This document shows, piece by piece, positions 51,524 through 63,900 of a stretch of DNA of 64,000 bases. This DNA is from Candidula unifasciata (Eukaryota; Mollusca; Gastropoda; Stylommatophora; Geomitridae), in assembly GCA_905116865.2 (NCBI GenBank), contig CAJHNH020000569.1, positions 426,001 to 490,000 of the forward strand. The letters run 5' to 3'. The notes beneath the pieces are model-generated. The model was not told the origin of the DNA and ran no database searches. It worked only from the letters and a program-made list of their open reading frames with translations. The position numbers were made by a program, and so were the translations under genes. How positions within the stretch are numbered: the first letter of the stretch is position 1; every line of letters starts with the position of its first letter.

Positions 51524-51555
<32 letters not shown>

Positions 51556-51658
51556 CCTAAAAATGTTGGCTAAGAAATGTTAATTGTACCAAAACTCGTG
51601 GCTTGGAGCGGTACTCTAGTACCTAGTAAGGGCTTTTAGGGAGGGGGCTGGTATGCAT

Positions 51659-51730
<72 letters not shown>
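51408..51730. repeat. GT, CA and TA microsatellites
   Basis: gt-rich run at 51410-51555, then (ca)n at 51660-51680 passing into (ta)n at 51681-51728. Confidence 0.9.
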
Positions 51731-51731
<1 letters not shown>

Positions 51732-52029
51732 ACATACACGTACAAGCACACACATATACCATATATACAAACTGTATACCTATTCATGTACAAATGCATA
51801 CATACTGTCTATGGAAAGCAGCCGGCTGAACGGTCAAGAACGCTGGGTTCTCAGATGGGTGACCGAGATTCAATTCCTCGGTAAGTTTCTAGATATTTGT
51901 TCTGTTCTGTCGGGGGCAAGAAATACATGTCTTACTGGAAGAGTCCTTGCCAACAAGCAGTGATGGCAGTTTGCAGATTATTGTTGTCTATAGGGACATG
52001 CCAGGAATTGTGTTTGGTGGTCATAACAT

Positions 52030-52810
52030 AAAGAACTGCGTTATGCTGATGACACCGTCTTGATAGTGTCAAGTCAGAAAGAACTACAGGAATTGATAGA
52101 CACGGTGATGGTAGAAAAATGCGCCTCGGTTTAAATAATAGAAATACAGAAGTAATGTTGATTTCCAAGAAAAGAATAGTGCCAAAATGTTTAATGAAAG
52201 TCAAAGGTGTTATTTTAGGACAAGTACAGAAATTTAAGTATCTAGGCACATGGATAACATCCAATGGAAGATGTATCACAAAGATAAAGAATAGAATAAG
52301 TCAGGCCAAAACTGCATTTTACAAAATGAAGAACAGTTTGTGTAATAAATCCTTGTCTTTGGAAGTTAGAAAAAGAATTATCGCATGCTAAATAGAGCCA
52401 GTTTTAACATCCGACTTTAAAGGCTGGGCAATTAAAAAACAAGCTGTACAATATCTCGAGGCCTCGGAGATGTGGTTTTACAGAAGAATTCTTAGAATTC
52501 ATTGAACGCCTAAGAAGAGCAACCCAGATATTTTGAAAGAGGCAAGTGCTTGAAGACAACTTATCACAAACATCAGAAGGGGACAATCTTCATTGTTTTG
52601 TCATGTTACGAGAAGAGGAAAAGTGGAACATGTTGTGACCACTGGAAAGAGCTGTGGAAAACAGTGAGAAGATTCTTGTCAGTCTTTGTCATGGCATGGA
52701 GGCGTGTCAGCACACGAACTGATATACACGTAGTCGCGGATCGCAGATTGTGGAGAGGCATGATCGCCCACGCCAGTCGGCAAGGCACTTGATGATTATA
52801 GGGACACAAG
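52030..52810 (+). mobile_element. LINE RT 3' half with YADD box
   Basis: LRYADDTVLIVSSQKELQEL is readable at about 52037-52096, including the catalytic YADD. A frame change follows, then NTEVMLISKKR, KFKYLGTWITSNGR and AKTAFYKMKNSL (open 52119-52391). The rest of the C-terminus continues in broken frames to about 52800. Confidence 0.85.
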
Positions 52811-53667
52811 TATCTAACTATGCAATGATTACACGTGTGTGTGGGTGTGGTTGGTGCGCGCAGGTGTGTGTGTGGTGTTAACCAGCGAACGATGGCTGTA
52901 GAAGGTTTAAAAGGGAGGGGTATGGGGTGGGTTGTCCTCCTGTCGTAAATTCGGCTTTACATCGTTTGAACAACAGCCTTACAAAACCAAGCATGATTAC
53001 CTTTCTTCTAACAAGGTGCAAATTGGTTGCTTATCAATCACCTGAGAGCTGTTCACTTTGATGTCAAACCACAACTGAAATCAAAACAAGCTTAGTGATA
53101 GATAATCCGTCGAATCTATTCACCGGGCTTGCACCTTCAAACACGTCTGAAAACTACGTTTTACCCACACCGCACCGTTTCAACCTGCACGGATTCAACT
53201 AACACCTGTTCTCTTTTGATCCTGCTGCTACTCTAAAGGCCATCAAAAAAATATGGAATAGAGTCTAAGGCGTCCATCGCTACAGATCAACCAAGTGGAA
53301 TAATTAATTGCAGCTAAATTGCAGCAACATGTTTTCTTCTACCTACGCTCATGTTTTACAAAATGCGTTGGTTTAGCTGAGGCGAACTTTTGTTATTGTT
53401 TGTAAAACGGTGCGACAATCTTGCGACAATGTTTTTCAAATATATCAGTGACATAAAGGAAAATAAAGTTAGATCTTCCCGTGTACAGTTTTACCTTTAT
53501 ATGTTTTAGAACTTGTAACATATATTACATATATTACTTCTATTTGGGAGGCTTTGGTTGTCGTAAAATAGTTACTTCGTTAATGATACACAAATTGATT
53601 CCTACTGATGATACTATTGCGTTCAGAAATTGTACATCAATTACGATTTATTATTCTTTAGTCATAA

Positions 53668-53915
53668 TGCTAAAGATCCGAAGGTTGCAGGTTCAAATCC
53701 TCAATAAGCCGGACTTAAACTCCGTTCATGAACTTGGCCTCCATGTCGACACAGCCTTAAATGGGTACACGGTAAAGTTCTGATAAGCAAAGGGGTCAGC
53801 GTAATGTTGCTCACATCACATATAGATTGGGGAAGGGGGGGGGGGGGGAGAATGTACATAAATGGTCTCGCCGAATATGCCCGATGCGTCACTGGTGTAT
53901 AAAGGCATCCTTACA
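53668..53915 (+). mobile_element. SINE family B copy
   Basis: ctaaagatccgaaggttgca, ggttcaaatcctc (B-box-like), cgacacagccttaaatgggt and an aaaggcatcctt tail. A poly-G run interrupts it at 53835-53849. Confidence 0.75.
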
Positions 53916-54029
53916 AAAATAAAAACTTATCATAATTGTAGATTATTCCAAGCCAACAGCATTTATACCAACTGTCACTAATATTAAGACATGCAAACAT
54001 AACTATGAGTGCGAAGAGACCGATTATAA

Positions 54030-54440
54030 ACATCATATTCATTCCAACATTAGGCTACCAGTGCCAGCATGGACACTATCTAAAGCCCATATACGCAAAA
54101 TCACCACCTGCGAGATGAGATTCCTGAGAAAAGCAGCCAACCTAACCATCCGAGATAGAGTGAATAATGACACTATCAGAAAAATTGTGTGAACGATACC
54201 TTGTACGAGATTCTTTGAGAAACAGCAGATCAAGTGGTTTGGCCATCTTGTTTTAATGCAGCAAGATCAAATACCATGACAACCACTACATCTCAGAAAA
54301 ACAGCTACAAGAGCAAGAGGACGACCACGGGGAAAAAAAGATCGACTACATAAAAGACACTCTACGCTTTCACGGCATGACAATAGCCAATGGCAGCCAG
54401 CATGCACTGGATCGCAAACTATTCCTCCCAACGTAGCTTA
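54030..54440 (+). mobile_element. LINE C-terminal remnant
   Basis: Reads [52 protein letters not shown] and RARGRPRGK across frame breaks: a decayed relative of the 55395-56200 piece. Confidence 0.78.
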
Positions 54441-54554
54441 ACGGCATAAGTGGTTCTTGATGACGTTTACATTTTTCTGGGTGTGTCTAGCCTGGTGTGA
54501 ATTTGTACTCTTTAATGAGGGAGTAATAATCTTCAGCCAAGGGTTAGATAGCCA

Positions 54555-55070
54555 TAATATCGTGAGCTGAAAACGGGACATCCTACGAAAACTTTGAACT
54601 GAAAACGGGACATCCCACTAATAATTTGAACTAAAAACGAGACATGCCAGGTAAGGCAGTTTACCATTATTTTTCCCCTCTTCCCTATGGGGGGGGGGGG
54701 GGGGTTAATCAGGATAAACGGGCTAATTACTCGCAAGACAGTTGTATTAAAACCATTGCCGCCAGCAAATTAAAAAAAAAAATTGCTTTTCAACTGCCAT
54801 AGGGAATGCTATAATCAATGTGCTCATTAATACAATATAGGTATTAACAGTATCTACAACTATGAAAGCTACCAAGATCTACAGATATAACTTCATGTCT
54901 GCATCCTGTTCTTAAGCTTATTCCTAGACGTTTTAAAGCAGGATTATTGGTGCTTTTTTTCGGAGGACAGACGGGACGACGGAGCACACCTGACAAACGG
55001 GACTGTCCCAGTAAAAACAGGACTTTAGCCGGTGAAAACGGGACTGTTCCTGCGAAAACATGACGCATGT
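54555..55070. repeat. Loose repeat of aaaacgggac-type words
   Basis: gctgaaaacgggacatccta is repeated three times at 54565-54650, and related acgggactgtccc and gaaaacgggactgtt words appear at 54995-55065. Period is irregular. Confidence 0.5.
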
Positions 55071-55394
55071 GCACCCTAATCAAGGGGATTGACTTCTTTC
55101 GTTTCATTTATAGTCTCTCTCCATATGTGATAAAATGTGAAATATGGTTGTTTTATTTTTGACTGAATGCCTCAACGCAGTAATTGCTATCTTGAACTCG
55201 ATTTCAGACCGTACTTCTATGACTTTACTCCAAATTTAGACAGCTTTGTCAGAAAGTATAAACAAGGCAATTTTCAATATTTCAAAAATATTACAAGAAA
55301 GCAAGGTAACAATACACGTAAAAATCACAGTTTCACTATTCACTTCACTCCGAGACACTATACACGTTGTGTTAGCCCACGCAGCCGACTTCTT

Positions 55395-56200
55395 CTTTTC
55401 TTCTTCTCTTTTTCACTTCCTCTTTTACCGCTGTGGGTGTCGAGGGAGATTTAAGGTTCTGTTTCTAGCTCTTCTGGCTGCCTCGACCATAGGCACATCG
55501 TGCTGTTGTAGAGTTTCTCTGATGTTATCCTTCCATCTTGTTCTTGGTCTACCCCGTGCTCTACGTCCTTCTTCTCTTTCCATGTATGCTTTGTATGGTA
55601 TGGTGTCACAAGGCATTCTCTCTAAGTGGGCAAACCATTTTACTTGCTGTCTTTGTATGTAATCCAGAATTAGTTCTGTGCCGACTTGCTCTCTTATGAT
55701 CTCATTCCTGATCTTATCTCTTATGGTCACTCCTACAGCCCTTCTCAGACATCTCATTTCTGTGGTTACTAATTTTCTTTTATAGTTTGTTGTGAGTGAC
55801 CATGTCTGGCACTGGTAGCACAGAGTTGGAATAAATATGCTTTGAATAAGATGTCTCTTTGTGCTGATTGGGATTGTCTTATGCTGTAAGAGGGGGGCTA
55901 GCTGTCCCAATACTTGGTTTGCTTTACTGCATCTAATGTCAATTTCTTTATCCAATTTCCCATCTTCGGTAAATGTAGTTCCCAGATATTTAAACTCAGA
56001 TGCCTGTTTAATGCCTTTGTATTTTATTGCTATGTTTAGATCTGTCTTCTTTTTTCCTATTGACATTACTTCTGTCTTTTCAGTGTTGATTCTCATATTA
56101 TTTGTTTTATATTCTTCATTCATGGATGTTAGATGTTGTTGCAATTTCATGGCTGTATCTGCTATCAAGGCCTGGTCATCTGCAGCCGACGCTGGCCGAA
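55395..56200 (-). mobile_element. LINE RT C-terminal piece, open for 247 codons
   Basis: Best-preserved LINE piece of its family. The minus strand reads [80 protein letters not shown] and ARGRPRTRWKDNIRETLQQH, ending in a gaagaag-type tail at 55388-55413. It lies between the RT catalytic core and the 3' end; the YADD-bearing part is missing. Confidence 0.88.
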
Positions 56201-56242
56201 AATGTTACTTGGCCTTTTTTGAAGACGGCCGTGTTCTAAATA

Positions 56243-56460
56243 AAGATGAATTAATCAAGTAACAGAAAGTATTGTGAACGGTACTCATAGAAAGAAGTAG
56301 AAAGATAGAAGAACACACTAGCAGGTTCAATTCCCGGCACGGTAACTATAGCTTCCGATTTTTATGTTGTCTAGTGTGTTCTTCTATCTTTCTACTTCTT
56401 TCTATGAGTGCCGTTCACAATACTTTCTGTTACTTGATTAATTCATAATATTTAACGGCC
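56243..56460. mobile_element. Hairpin element with ~75-bp inverted arms
   Basis: The left arm (aattaatcaagtaacagaaa ... gaagaacacactag) and right arm (ctagtgtgttcttctatctt ... tacttgattaattcat) are near-perfect inverted copies around a spacer of about 50 bp. The spacer contains a B-box-like ggttcaattcccgg. Relatives without the duplication are at 29190-29325 and 29650-29740. Confidence 0.85.
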
Positions 56461-56769
56461 TCAAATGGTTTCCCCCTCTGTTTATTTATATAAATAAAGA
56501 TAATCGACTTCATTGGATCCCTTGTTATTCCACAGTGCAGAGCTATTTAACTGGCAGCCGGCGGGCTGTATGAGGCCCGCAGATGCCTGGCTAGTGGCCC
56601 TGGGATCATTTGTTAGCTGCATTGTATTAATAATGATTCTATGCTGGGTGCTTAGGACATTATTGTCCCCCCTACCCCTTTCCAAACAGTAAGTCGCCTA
56701 TCGAAAAGCCTCACAAAATACACACACAACATTTACGAGACTAACCCGCGACTTTCAGGACATGAGGCT

Positions 56770-56890
56770 TAACCTAGCACCTTCTGTCCGATTTGTCACT
56801 TAACCTAACACCTTATGTCAGATTCGTCAATTAACCAGCACCTTATTTCGGATTCGTCACTTAACCCAGCACCTTATGTCCGATTCGTCA
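56770..56890. repeat. Tandem repeat, 31-33 bp unit, 4 copies
   Basis: cacttaacccagcacctta plus tgtccgattcgt is repeated four times with small changes. Confidence 0.8.
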
Positions 56891-56942
56891 TTGTCGTGAT
56901 AAGGTTCACTTTCTACTTATTTTTTTTTTACAAATCTATGAG

Positions 56943-57168
56943 AGCCGCCGTGGCACAGTAGCTAGCTGCTCGCTTGCGGATCGGGAGGTTGTGGGTTGAG
57001 ATTTGGCCGGTGCTAGACATTTTCATCAGTGGCGTTTGCTCCCAGCTTGACCCAGCCTTAAATGGATATCATGTAAAAGTTCTTGGAAGTAAATACTGAT
57101 CACATTGACTTAGCCATATATGCCCAATAACCTGAAGGCACTGAAAGGGCTCCTTTACTTTCTTTTTA
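56943..57168 (+). mobile_element. SINE family B copy
   Basis: Head gccgccgtggcacagtagct, ggttgtgggttgagatttgg (B-box-like), cttgacccagccttaaatgg, tail cctgaaggcactgaaagggc. Confidence 0.8.
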
Positions 57169-57169
57169 T

Positions 57170-58720
57170 AACGCAGGGATAGTATAATTACATTCTGGAG
57201 TCAGGATGCTCTCTTCGTGTGTATCTCATTATGAAAGATGAGATTCTGAGGCAAGATAGCTCTTGAAGATTCAGGTGACTTTGGCACGATAATCTCTTAG
57301 GAATTGAAATATTTTAGTCATGTCTACTTGTGGCATCAACTTGTTTTGCCTATTAGTACATTTGACAGGTTTATCGCTTGAAATAAGAAACTAAATTGAG
57401 CCAACACTGGAAAGGGATTGGCACAATCATTCCTGTGGGGAGAAAGTGTTTTCTGAATGCAGAATACATTTTGATATAGGTGAGAAAGGAATTGACTTTG
57501 AAAGGGTTGAATGAATGAATGAATTTCTACCCCACCAGGACATCACACAGGCGATAAACACCCGATGACACAAAGTGCCACCATGTGGATGAGGATCACC
57601 GTGGAGAGGACCCAGAAACCGCGTTCAGACAATTGGTCATATTTATGGCCTGCCTATATTGCGGCCCCTGGCAAAAGCCAGAGTGGGGCTTCAAATGACA
57701 AAAAATTACGTCCTAAAAAGGACGTAAGGATAAGAAAGCAGAGAATTTTGAAAGGGTTGGGAATTGGACACGGAGGTTCGGCTAACATTTCTGATCTTAA
57801 TCCTGTCATAAATTATTATATTCATACATATTTTAAAAGGTAATAATACATATTTGAAATCAGCTGGAGCAGCAGGTGAAGCAAAAGCAGAAGCCACAGC
57901 AAAAGCAGCATAAGCAACAGCAACAACAGAAGCAGCAGCAGAAGCAACAGCAATTAATTACCAGGGAATCATAGATAGATAGCAGGAGGGCCTGATTAGG
58001 TCCCTTTGATGCCTTAAGCCCTTGAAAGATTTGTTTACCCCGTCCCCATTCCATACCACAAGGAGCGGCCTTAACCTAATATGGGCCACCGAGCAAACCA
58101 GTGCGCTGGGGCCCCTACGAAAACCACTCATAGGAATGAGATGTAAATGGTTACTCACTTTACATACACGGTTAGCATGAGGTCCCTGTGATTGTGCGGC
58201 CCCCTGGGCTAGTGCCCAGCCAGCCCGTATGCTAGGAATACACTGCTTTGCTATATATATATGTAATTAAAAACATAAAATATAATAAGCCAACATTTTT
58301 TCAATTATCGAAATTAAACCAAACTTACATTAAAAAATAAAAAAATGTATATTTTTGTATGCTTCAACTTTATTTATATACTATTTTTTATTGCAAAGTT
58401 TTTGTTTGGATCCTCACACTAATCTTGTATAACACATCTGCTTCTATACTCAACAGAGAGGAGTTATCCAGCCTGTCGTTTTGTTCTGGTCGGATTAAAA
58501 AAAAATTAACTTAAACCCCCCCCCCCCCCCCCAAAAAAAAAAAACCCACTCAGCTGCAAGACTACTGAAACTGTATGTGGTGCCCATTACCTTCGTGATA
58601 CCCTAAACACGCACTTTGTGTGCTTATTGGTTAATTCTGCTTTGGTTAGCAGAGTAGTAAAATAGGCGAAAGCTGCAGAGGTCTGTGTTTTCAACGAAAA
58701 GGATGAGAACGCAAATAAAG
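57170..58720. other. Stretch without recognised genes
   Basis: A gaatgaatgaat run at 57510 and a caacagcagaagcagca-type patch at 57870-57955 are seen. A cytosine run at 58518-58532 precedes an adenine run. No coding exon was recognised. Confidence 0.4.
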
Positions 58721-58724
58721 TCTC

Positions 58725-59490
58725 ATGGAAATACAAAACAAGTACGATAAAGATGTAACAGTAATTCACTCACAACTGGACATAGATAACAAGGGCGATA
58801 AAGATGTAAAATTAATTCAATCACAACTGGACATACGCAACAAGGGCGATAAAGATGTAAAATTAATTCAATCACAACTGGACATACACAACAAGGGCGA
58901 CGAAGATTTAAAAGTAATTCACTCACAACTGGAAATACAAAACAAGGGCGATAAAGATATAAAGGTAATTCACTCATAACTGGACATACACAGCAAGGGC
59001 GATGAAGATGTAAAAGTAATTCACTCACAACTGGACATACACAGCAAGGGCGATGAAGATGTAAAAGTAAATCACTCACAACTGGACATACACAACAAGG
59101 GCGACGAAGATGTAAAAGTAATTCACTCACAACTGGACATACACAACAAGGGCGACGAAGATGTAAACGTAATTCACTCACAACTGGACATTCACAACAA
59201 GGGCGACGAAGATGTAAACGTAATTCACTCACAACTGGTCATACACAACAAGGGCGACGAAGATGTAAACGTAATTCACTCACAAATGGACATACACAAC
59301 AAGGGCGACGAAGATGTAAACGTAATTCACTCACAACTGGACATACACAACAAGGGCGATGAAGATGTTAATGAAATTCACTCACAACTGGACATACACA
59401 ACAAGGGCGAAAAGATGTCGAAGTAATTCACTCACAACTGGACATACACAACAAGGGCGATGAAGATGTAAAAGTAATTCACTCACAGCC
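58725..59490. repeat. 51-bp minisatellite, about 15 copies
   Basis: Unit: gtaattcactcacaactgga, catacacaacaagggcgacg, aagatgtaaaa. Period is 51. It is open on both strands as a 17-residue repeat (plus strand IHSQLDIHNKGDEDVKV), which follows from divisibility by 3. Confidence 0.95.
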
Positions 59491-60299
59491 TCTATGAAAA
59501 TATGTATGTATTTCACTGCTCGGCGATTGTATGCACATTGTCTACCTCTGTAGACACGGTATAGAACTTATTATCATTATTAAATAATAAATAAATATCG
59601 CAGCAAAGATTGCATTCTGAAGTTGGGAAATTTTGTTTTTTACGTATCAGGGATTTCTTAAGTTTTTTTCATGAACTCCCCGGGGTTTCGCCGACCACCA
59701 CATGGGAAACACTGTCTTAAAGACATGACAATCTGAAAACCCCTGTTACGAACCACACAGCTCCAAGTCATGAGAAAAAAAGAACTCCCACACTAAGTTT
59801 AAAGAAATCAAACCCCTGGATTTGAAGTGGGTTATTTATTAATTCACAAATTTAACTATTAATCCCACTTAGTGGCATATGATATGACACACATGAATTC
59901 ATGGGCTGAATTACGAGCTTTGTTCGTCACTTCAATGGATTTCGTAAAATCTTAGTCACAAGCCGCGGAGCGGAACTTGTACTTTGAGGCTGTTCATGCA
60001 TGCTGGACGCCGTTATGATAGCATTTTTGCACCTGCGTTGCTTTACCTGGGCTCTCATTTAAGCTACGTTAACATGCACTTAAAAAGGTATCCAGTGGCA
60101 CCCACTTGTTAGCAAAGTAAATAAATATGCAAACAGAAATTATATACTAATTTAAAAAAAAAAAAAAAACAAGAGTTCTGTACTTATTGACCAGTCTTCT
60201 ATCATGGGGGGAAAAACCAAGCGGAAACGATAAGGCTGTTTGAGTTGCATTCTTGAAAAAAAAAAAATTTTTTTTTAATTTAACTTCATCTTGGTGGCC

Positions 60300-60525
60300 T
60301 AATAATGATAATCAAAGCATCCACACCAAGCCCTGACTGGCCTAATAAAAATGTCATGGGAAGTAAAGATGACCTGATAATGTTGAGCATAGCATCCACA
60401 CGAAGCGCTGACTGGCCTATTAAAAATGTCTTGGGAAGTAAAGATGACCTGATAATGTTGACAATAGCATCCACTGAGTGCTAACTGGCCTAAACAAAAT
60501 GTCCTGGGAAGTAAAGGGTCACACT
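60300..60525. repeat. Tandem repeat, about 82-bp unit, 2.5 copies
   Basis: gcatccacacgaagcgctga, ctggcctattaaaaatgtct and aagatgacctgataatgttg recur in order. Confidence 0.8.
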
Positions 60526-60914
60526 ACAAACACATCAGCCTTTTGATCAGCAGCCTTTGGCCGTAAACAAAAAATTAATAAAAGCAGTTTTGATAACAAT
60601 TTCTGAATTTGTAGAAAGAAATTTTATTCAGACTAGTTTATTTTCAACCTTTTTTTAGGCACACCACCCCACCACTGAATATATAGCAAGAACCCCCCCC
60701 CTCCCCCCTCCCCCCTCCCCCACCCCACCCCAACACACATTTTAAAAAATGTGATTAAAAAGAGAAGGACAAAACGAGAAATAATAACAAGCAGTATTGA
60801 AGAGAACTTGTAGAAAAAACATCTATATAAACCAAAGTGTCAAATATAATACAAGAAACCATCGCGAAGAAATGGTAATTTAGTGTTTAAAGTGTTGCCA
60901 CTGTTTTATCATGA

Positions 60915-61075
60915 AGGCATTTGCTATTTTTGATCTGATATTGGTTGAAAAGTACGACGGAGATCACTGTCCACTCCAAGATGGCAGCGCGCTATTTTTA
61001 ATCTGATATTGGTTGAAAAGTACGACGGAGATCACTGTCCACTCCAAGATAGCAGCGCTATTTTTGCTGGTATGA
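60915..61075. repeat. Two tandem copies of about 78 bp
   Basis: ttgatctgatattggttgaa, agtacgacggagatcactgt and ccactccaagatggcagcgc are present twice in direct order. Confidence 0.85.
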
Positions 61076-61279
61076 TTGTTAAATTTACATTTATAATTAG
61101 ATGTGACGAAAAGTGTTAGTGTAACAAATTATTAAAGGTGTAAATAAACACAGTTTCAAAATTGCTTAATGCCATGTTGGAAACTTCCTTGCGCAACCCT
61201 TGAGAAGGGGTTTAAAAAAAAACTGTGGGTTGGGAAGAGGGGAGGAGTTGAGAATATACATTCTGGTAGCAGCAGAGAA

Positions 61280-62795
61280 GGAAAAACAAAAACAATCATG
61301 AGCTTAACTAAAGAACGTTCGGGGTGGCAAAACTTTGGGTAGCAGCAGAGAAGGAAAAACAAAAAACAGACATAATAATAATAATAATCCAAAAAACGTT
61401 TGGAGTGACACAATTTTCGGATAGCAGCGTAGAAGGATAACAAAAACAGACATATTGTTAACCAAATAACGTTTGGGGCGACAAAACTTTCGGATAGCAG
61501 CAGAGGATGAAAAACAAAACACGACACAAGGTTAGCCAAAGAACGTTTAAGGTGACAAAACTTTCGATTAACAGCAGCAGAAAAGAACCCCCCCCCCCCC
61601 CCCCCCCTTCTCCCCCTCCCCCAAGTGAAAGAAAAAAGAGTTGAGTTGAGCTGATTCAAGAACCGGCTTCACAGAACTCGGTGCATTTCTGTAAGTGCCC
61701 CGTCCCCATCTTCAACAGCCAGCGGAGAGTTCCTATGTCAATGGTGCCAATAGCACTCTGATTATTAGTCCGTATTGTCTTTCCTCTGAGCGTCAAGCTT
61801 CGGCCAGATCCCAGCATCACTCCCGGCTGCATCACTCGCACCAGACTGCGGTGATCCACTTGCTCGTCCATTTGTGCATCTTCCCTCACAAGGCCATAAC
61901 CACGTCTCCTTTTCGTGCAACAATATTCCCCCAAGTGGTGCAGAGCCAGCCAGTCTGTCCCCTTGTCCATTTCCCAACATACTGGCATAACCCGGAGAAA
62001 TGATCCAGATAATGCTCCTCACCTCCGAAAAGAATAATGCCACTCTGCACGAAGCGTGCCTGTCATAATCTTCCAAGAAAATCTAAGATATCAAACGTTC
62101 GGATAGTAGAAACTGACATAAGATTAACCAAAGAATGTTTTAGGTGATCAAACGTTCGGATAGCAGAAACTGACATAAGATTAACCAAAGAATGTTTTAG
62201 GTGATCAAACGTTCGGATAGTAGAAACTGACAAAAGATTAACCAAAGAATGTTTTAGGTGATCAAACGTTCGGATGGTTGCTGGGAAGAGAGCAATAAAA
62301 CAGACATCAGATGAATCAAACAACATTTAGGGTGATCAAACGTTCGGATTGTAGCAGGTAAGAGAATAACAAAACTGACATACGATTAGCAACAACAACA
62401 ACAACAAACATTTAGGATGATCAAACGTTCGGATAGTAGCTAGAAAAAAAAAACAGAGGTAAGATTACTAACAACAACAAAAAACATTAAGGGTGGTCAA
62501 AAGTTCGGATAGTAGCAAGGAAGAGAACAACAAAACAGACATCAGATTACCCCCTAAAAATACATTTAGGGTGGTCACACCTTCGGACAGCAACAGGGAA
62601 GACAAAAACGTAACTGGCGTTCGATTAACCAAAAAAGACTGTTTGGGGAGATCAAACTTTCGGATAGTAGCAGATAAGAGAAGAAGTAAAAAACATACCA
62701 TTAATCAAAGAACCAGTGATATAACTTTCAGCGGATAGTAGCTGGAAAGAGAAAAGCAAAACACACACAAGATTAACCAAAGAATGTTTGACGGA
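61280..62795. repeat. 57-75 bp repeat family interrupted by a LINE
   Basis: Core phrase aaacgttcggatagtagaaa, ctgacataagattaaccaaa, gaatgttttaggtgatc (57 bp) is clean at 62085-62280. Longer, diverged units with gaagagaacaacaaaacaga occur on both sides (61280-61560 and 62290-62795). The middle (61636-62080) is a reversed LINE 3' fragment. Confidence 0.85.
61636..62080 (-). mobile_element. LINE RNase H 3' end inserted in a minisatellite
   Basis: The minus strand reads IIWISPGYASMLGNGQGDRL then [13 protein letters not shown], equivalent to [20 protein letters not shown] in the 25695-26458 copy, but with GNEQAD changed to GNGQGD. The 3' part (gcggagagttcctatgtcaa) also matches. A C-rich run precedes it at 61590-61610. 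Confidence 0.8.
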
Positions 62796-63199
62796 TCTCA
62801 CAGTACAGGACAAGACAAGTAGCCAGCTCTGCCAAACACGAAAACCGCTGCAAAATCTATTCAGAAACTACAAAGAATCGGAAGATTCTGCTTGAATGTT
62901 GAAAAAAGAAATATATTTCAATAAAGATTAGAAAATGGTTCAGTTAAAAAGAAGACTGATGCGCCCTGCTGTTACTTTATGATCCTTGTATCTAGACACC
63001 TGAAAACCTATTGTTATTTAGCTTGTCCTTTAAATAGATATTCGATGACTCATGCAGGTGGAAGAATCTAATAAAAACAGGAATAAAAATACATTTCTTT
63101 TTTCAGGTCCAAAAGCTTTGTTGTCTTCTTGTCTCGTTCATATTATTATATTCGCCTGTGTAAGCATAAGATATGTTTTGAAATAAACTAGCCTATGAA

Positions 63200-63365
63200 A
63201 GAAACGACTGCGCATGTCAGAAAGAAAGAATCTGCATTCTTTGATCACTTCATGAGAAGCGGAAAACTAGAGCACCTAGTGACAAGGGGAAAGTTGGAGT
63301 GGAAAAGAGGTAGAGGGAGAGACAGAGAGAAGATCCTTTTCAGCAGCATGACATAAAAGATCACC
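63200..63365 (+). mobile_element. Decayed LINE C-terminal remnant
   Basis: gaaagaatctgcattctttg, tcacttcatgagaagcggaa and gaaaagaggtagagggagag match in order the LINE end at 28525-28770 (RQ-FF-H-MR ... KRGRGR). Confidence 0.65.
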
Positions 63366-63384
63366 TGTGTCAAAAGTAAAAGAT

Positions 63385-63900
63385 AGCACAGATTTCATTT
63401 CTCCCTTTCGAGCTCCTTCCGAAGTACTGAAAACCCTCATAATGTTTTATCCAGGTAATGCTGGTGTGTTAGGAAACGAGCAGAGAGACAGACAGGCCGG
63501 TTCTGTACCACTTGGTGGTGAATTGATGTATGACAGGATAGATTTTGTCAGGGCCCTTTGGGAGCAAGTGAACAGTGCAGAGGCACAAACAGATCATTAC
63601 GGCCTGAGGAGAATGGCCCTGCGAGGGCTTACCAGGGGATCTGGCCGACGCTCAACACTTAACACTCAATGGAAAGGTGAGATAGATATACAATCAGACA
63701 ATTACTGGTGCCATCGGAATTAGAACTCTCTTGCCGCTGAAGGAGACGAAGCACTTATGGGAGTGTCCAGAGTGCTGTGATTTCCATTCCTAATTCTACA
63801 AATCGAAAACAGTTCAACAACTGACAACCATGATATTACAAAGTCCTGAACTGGATGTCAAGCCCAGCTCGTTTAACCCCAAAGAAGTTATAACTGGGTT
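63385..63900 (+). mobile_element. LINE RNase H C-terminal part
   Basis: Reads LIMFYPGNAGVLGNEQRDRQ then AGSVPLGGELMYDRIDFVRA and LRGLTRGSGRRSTL, aligned with [20 protein letters not shown] in the 25695-26458 copy. The 3' region after 63720 decays (cttatgggagtgtccagagtg = LWECPEC). Confidence 0.8.
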
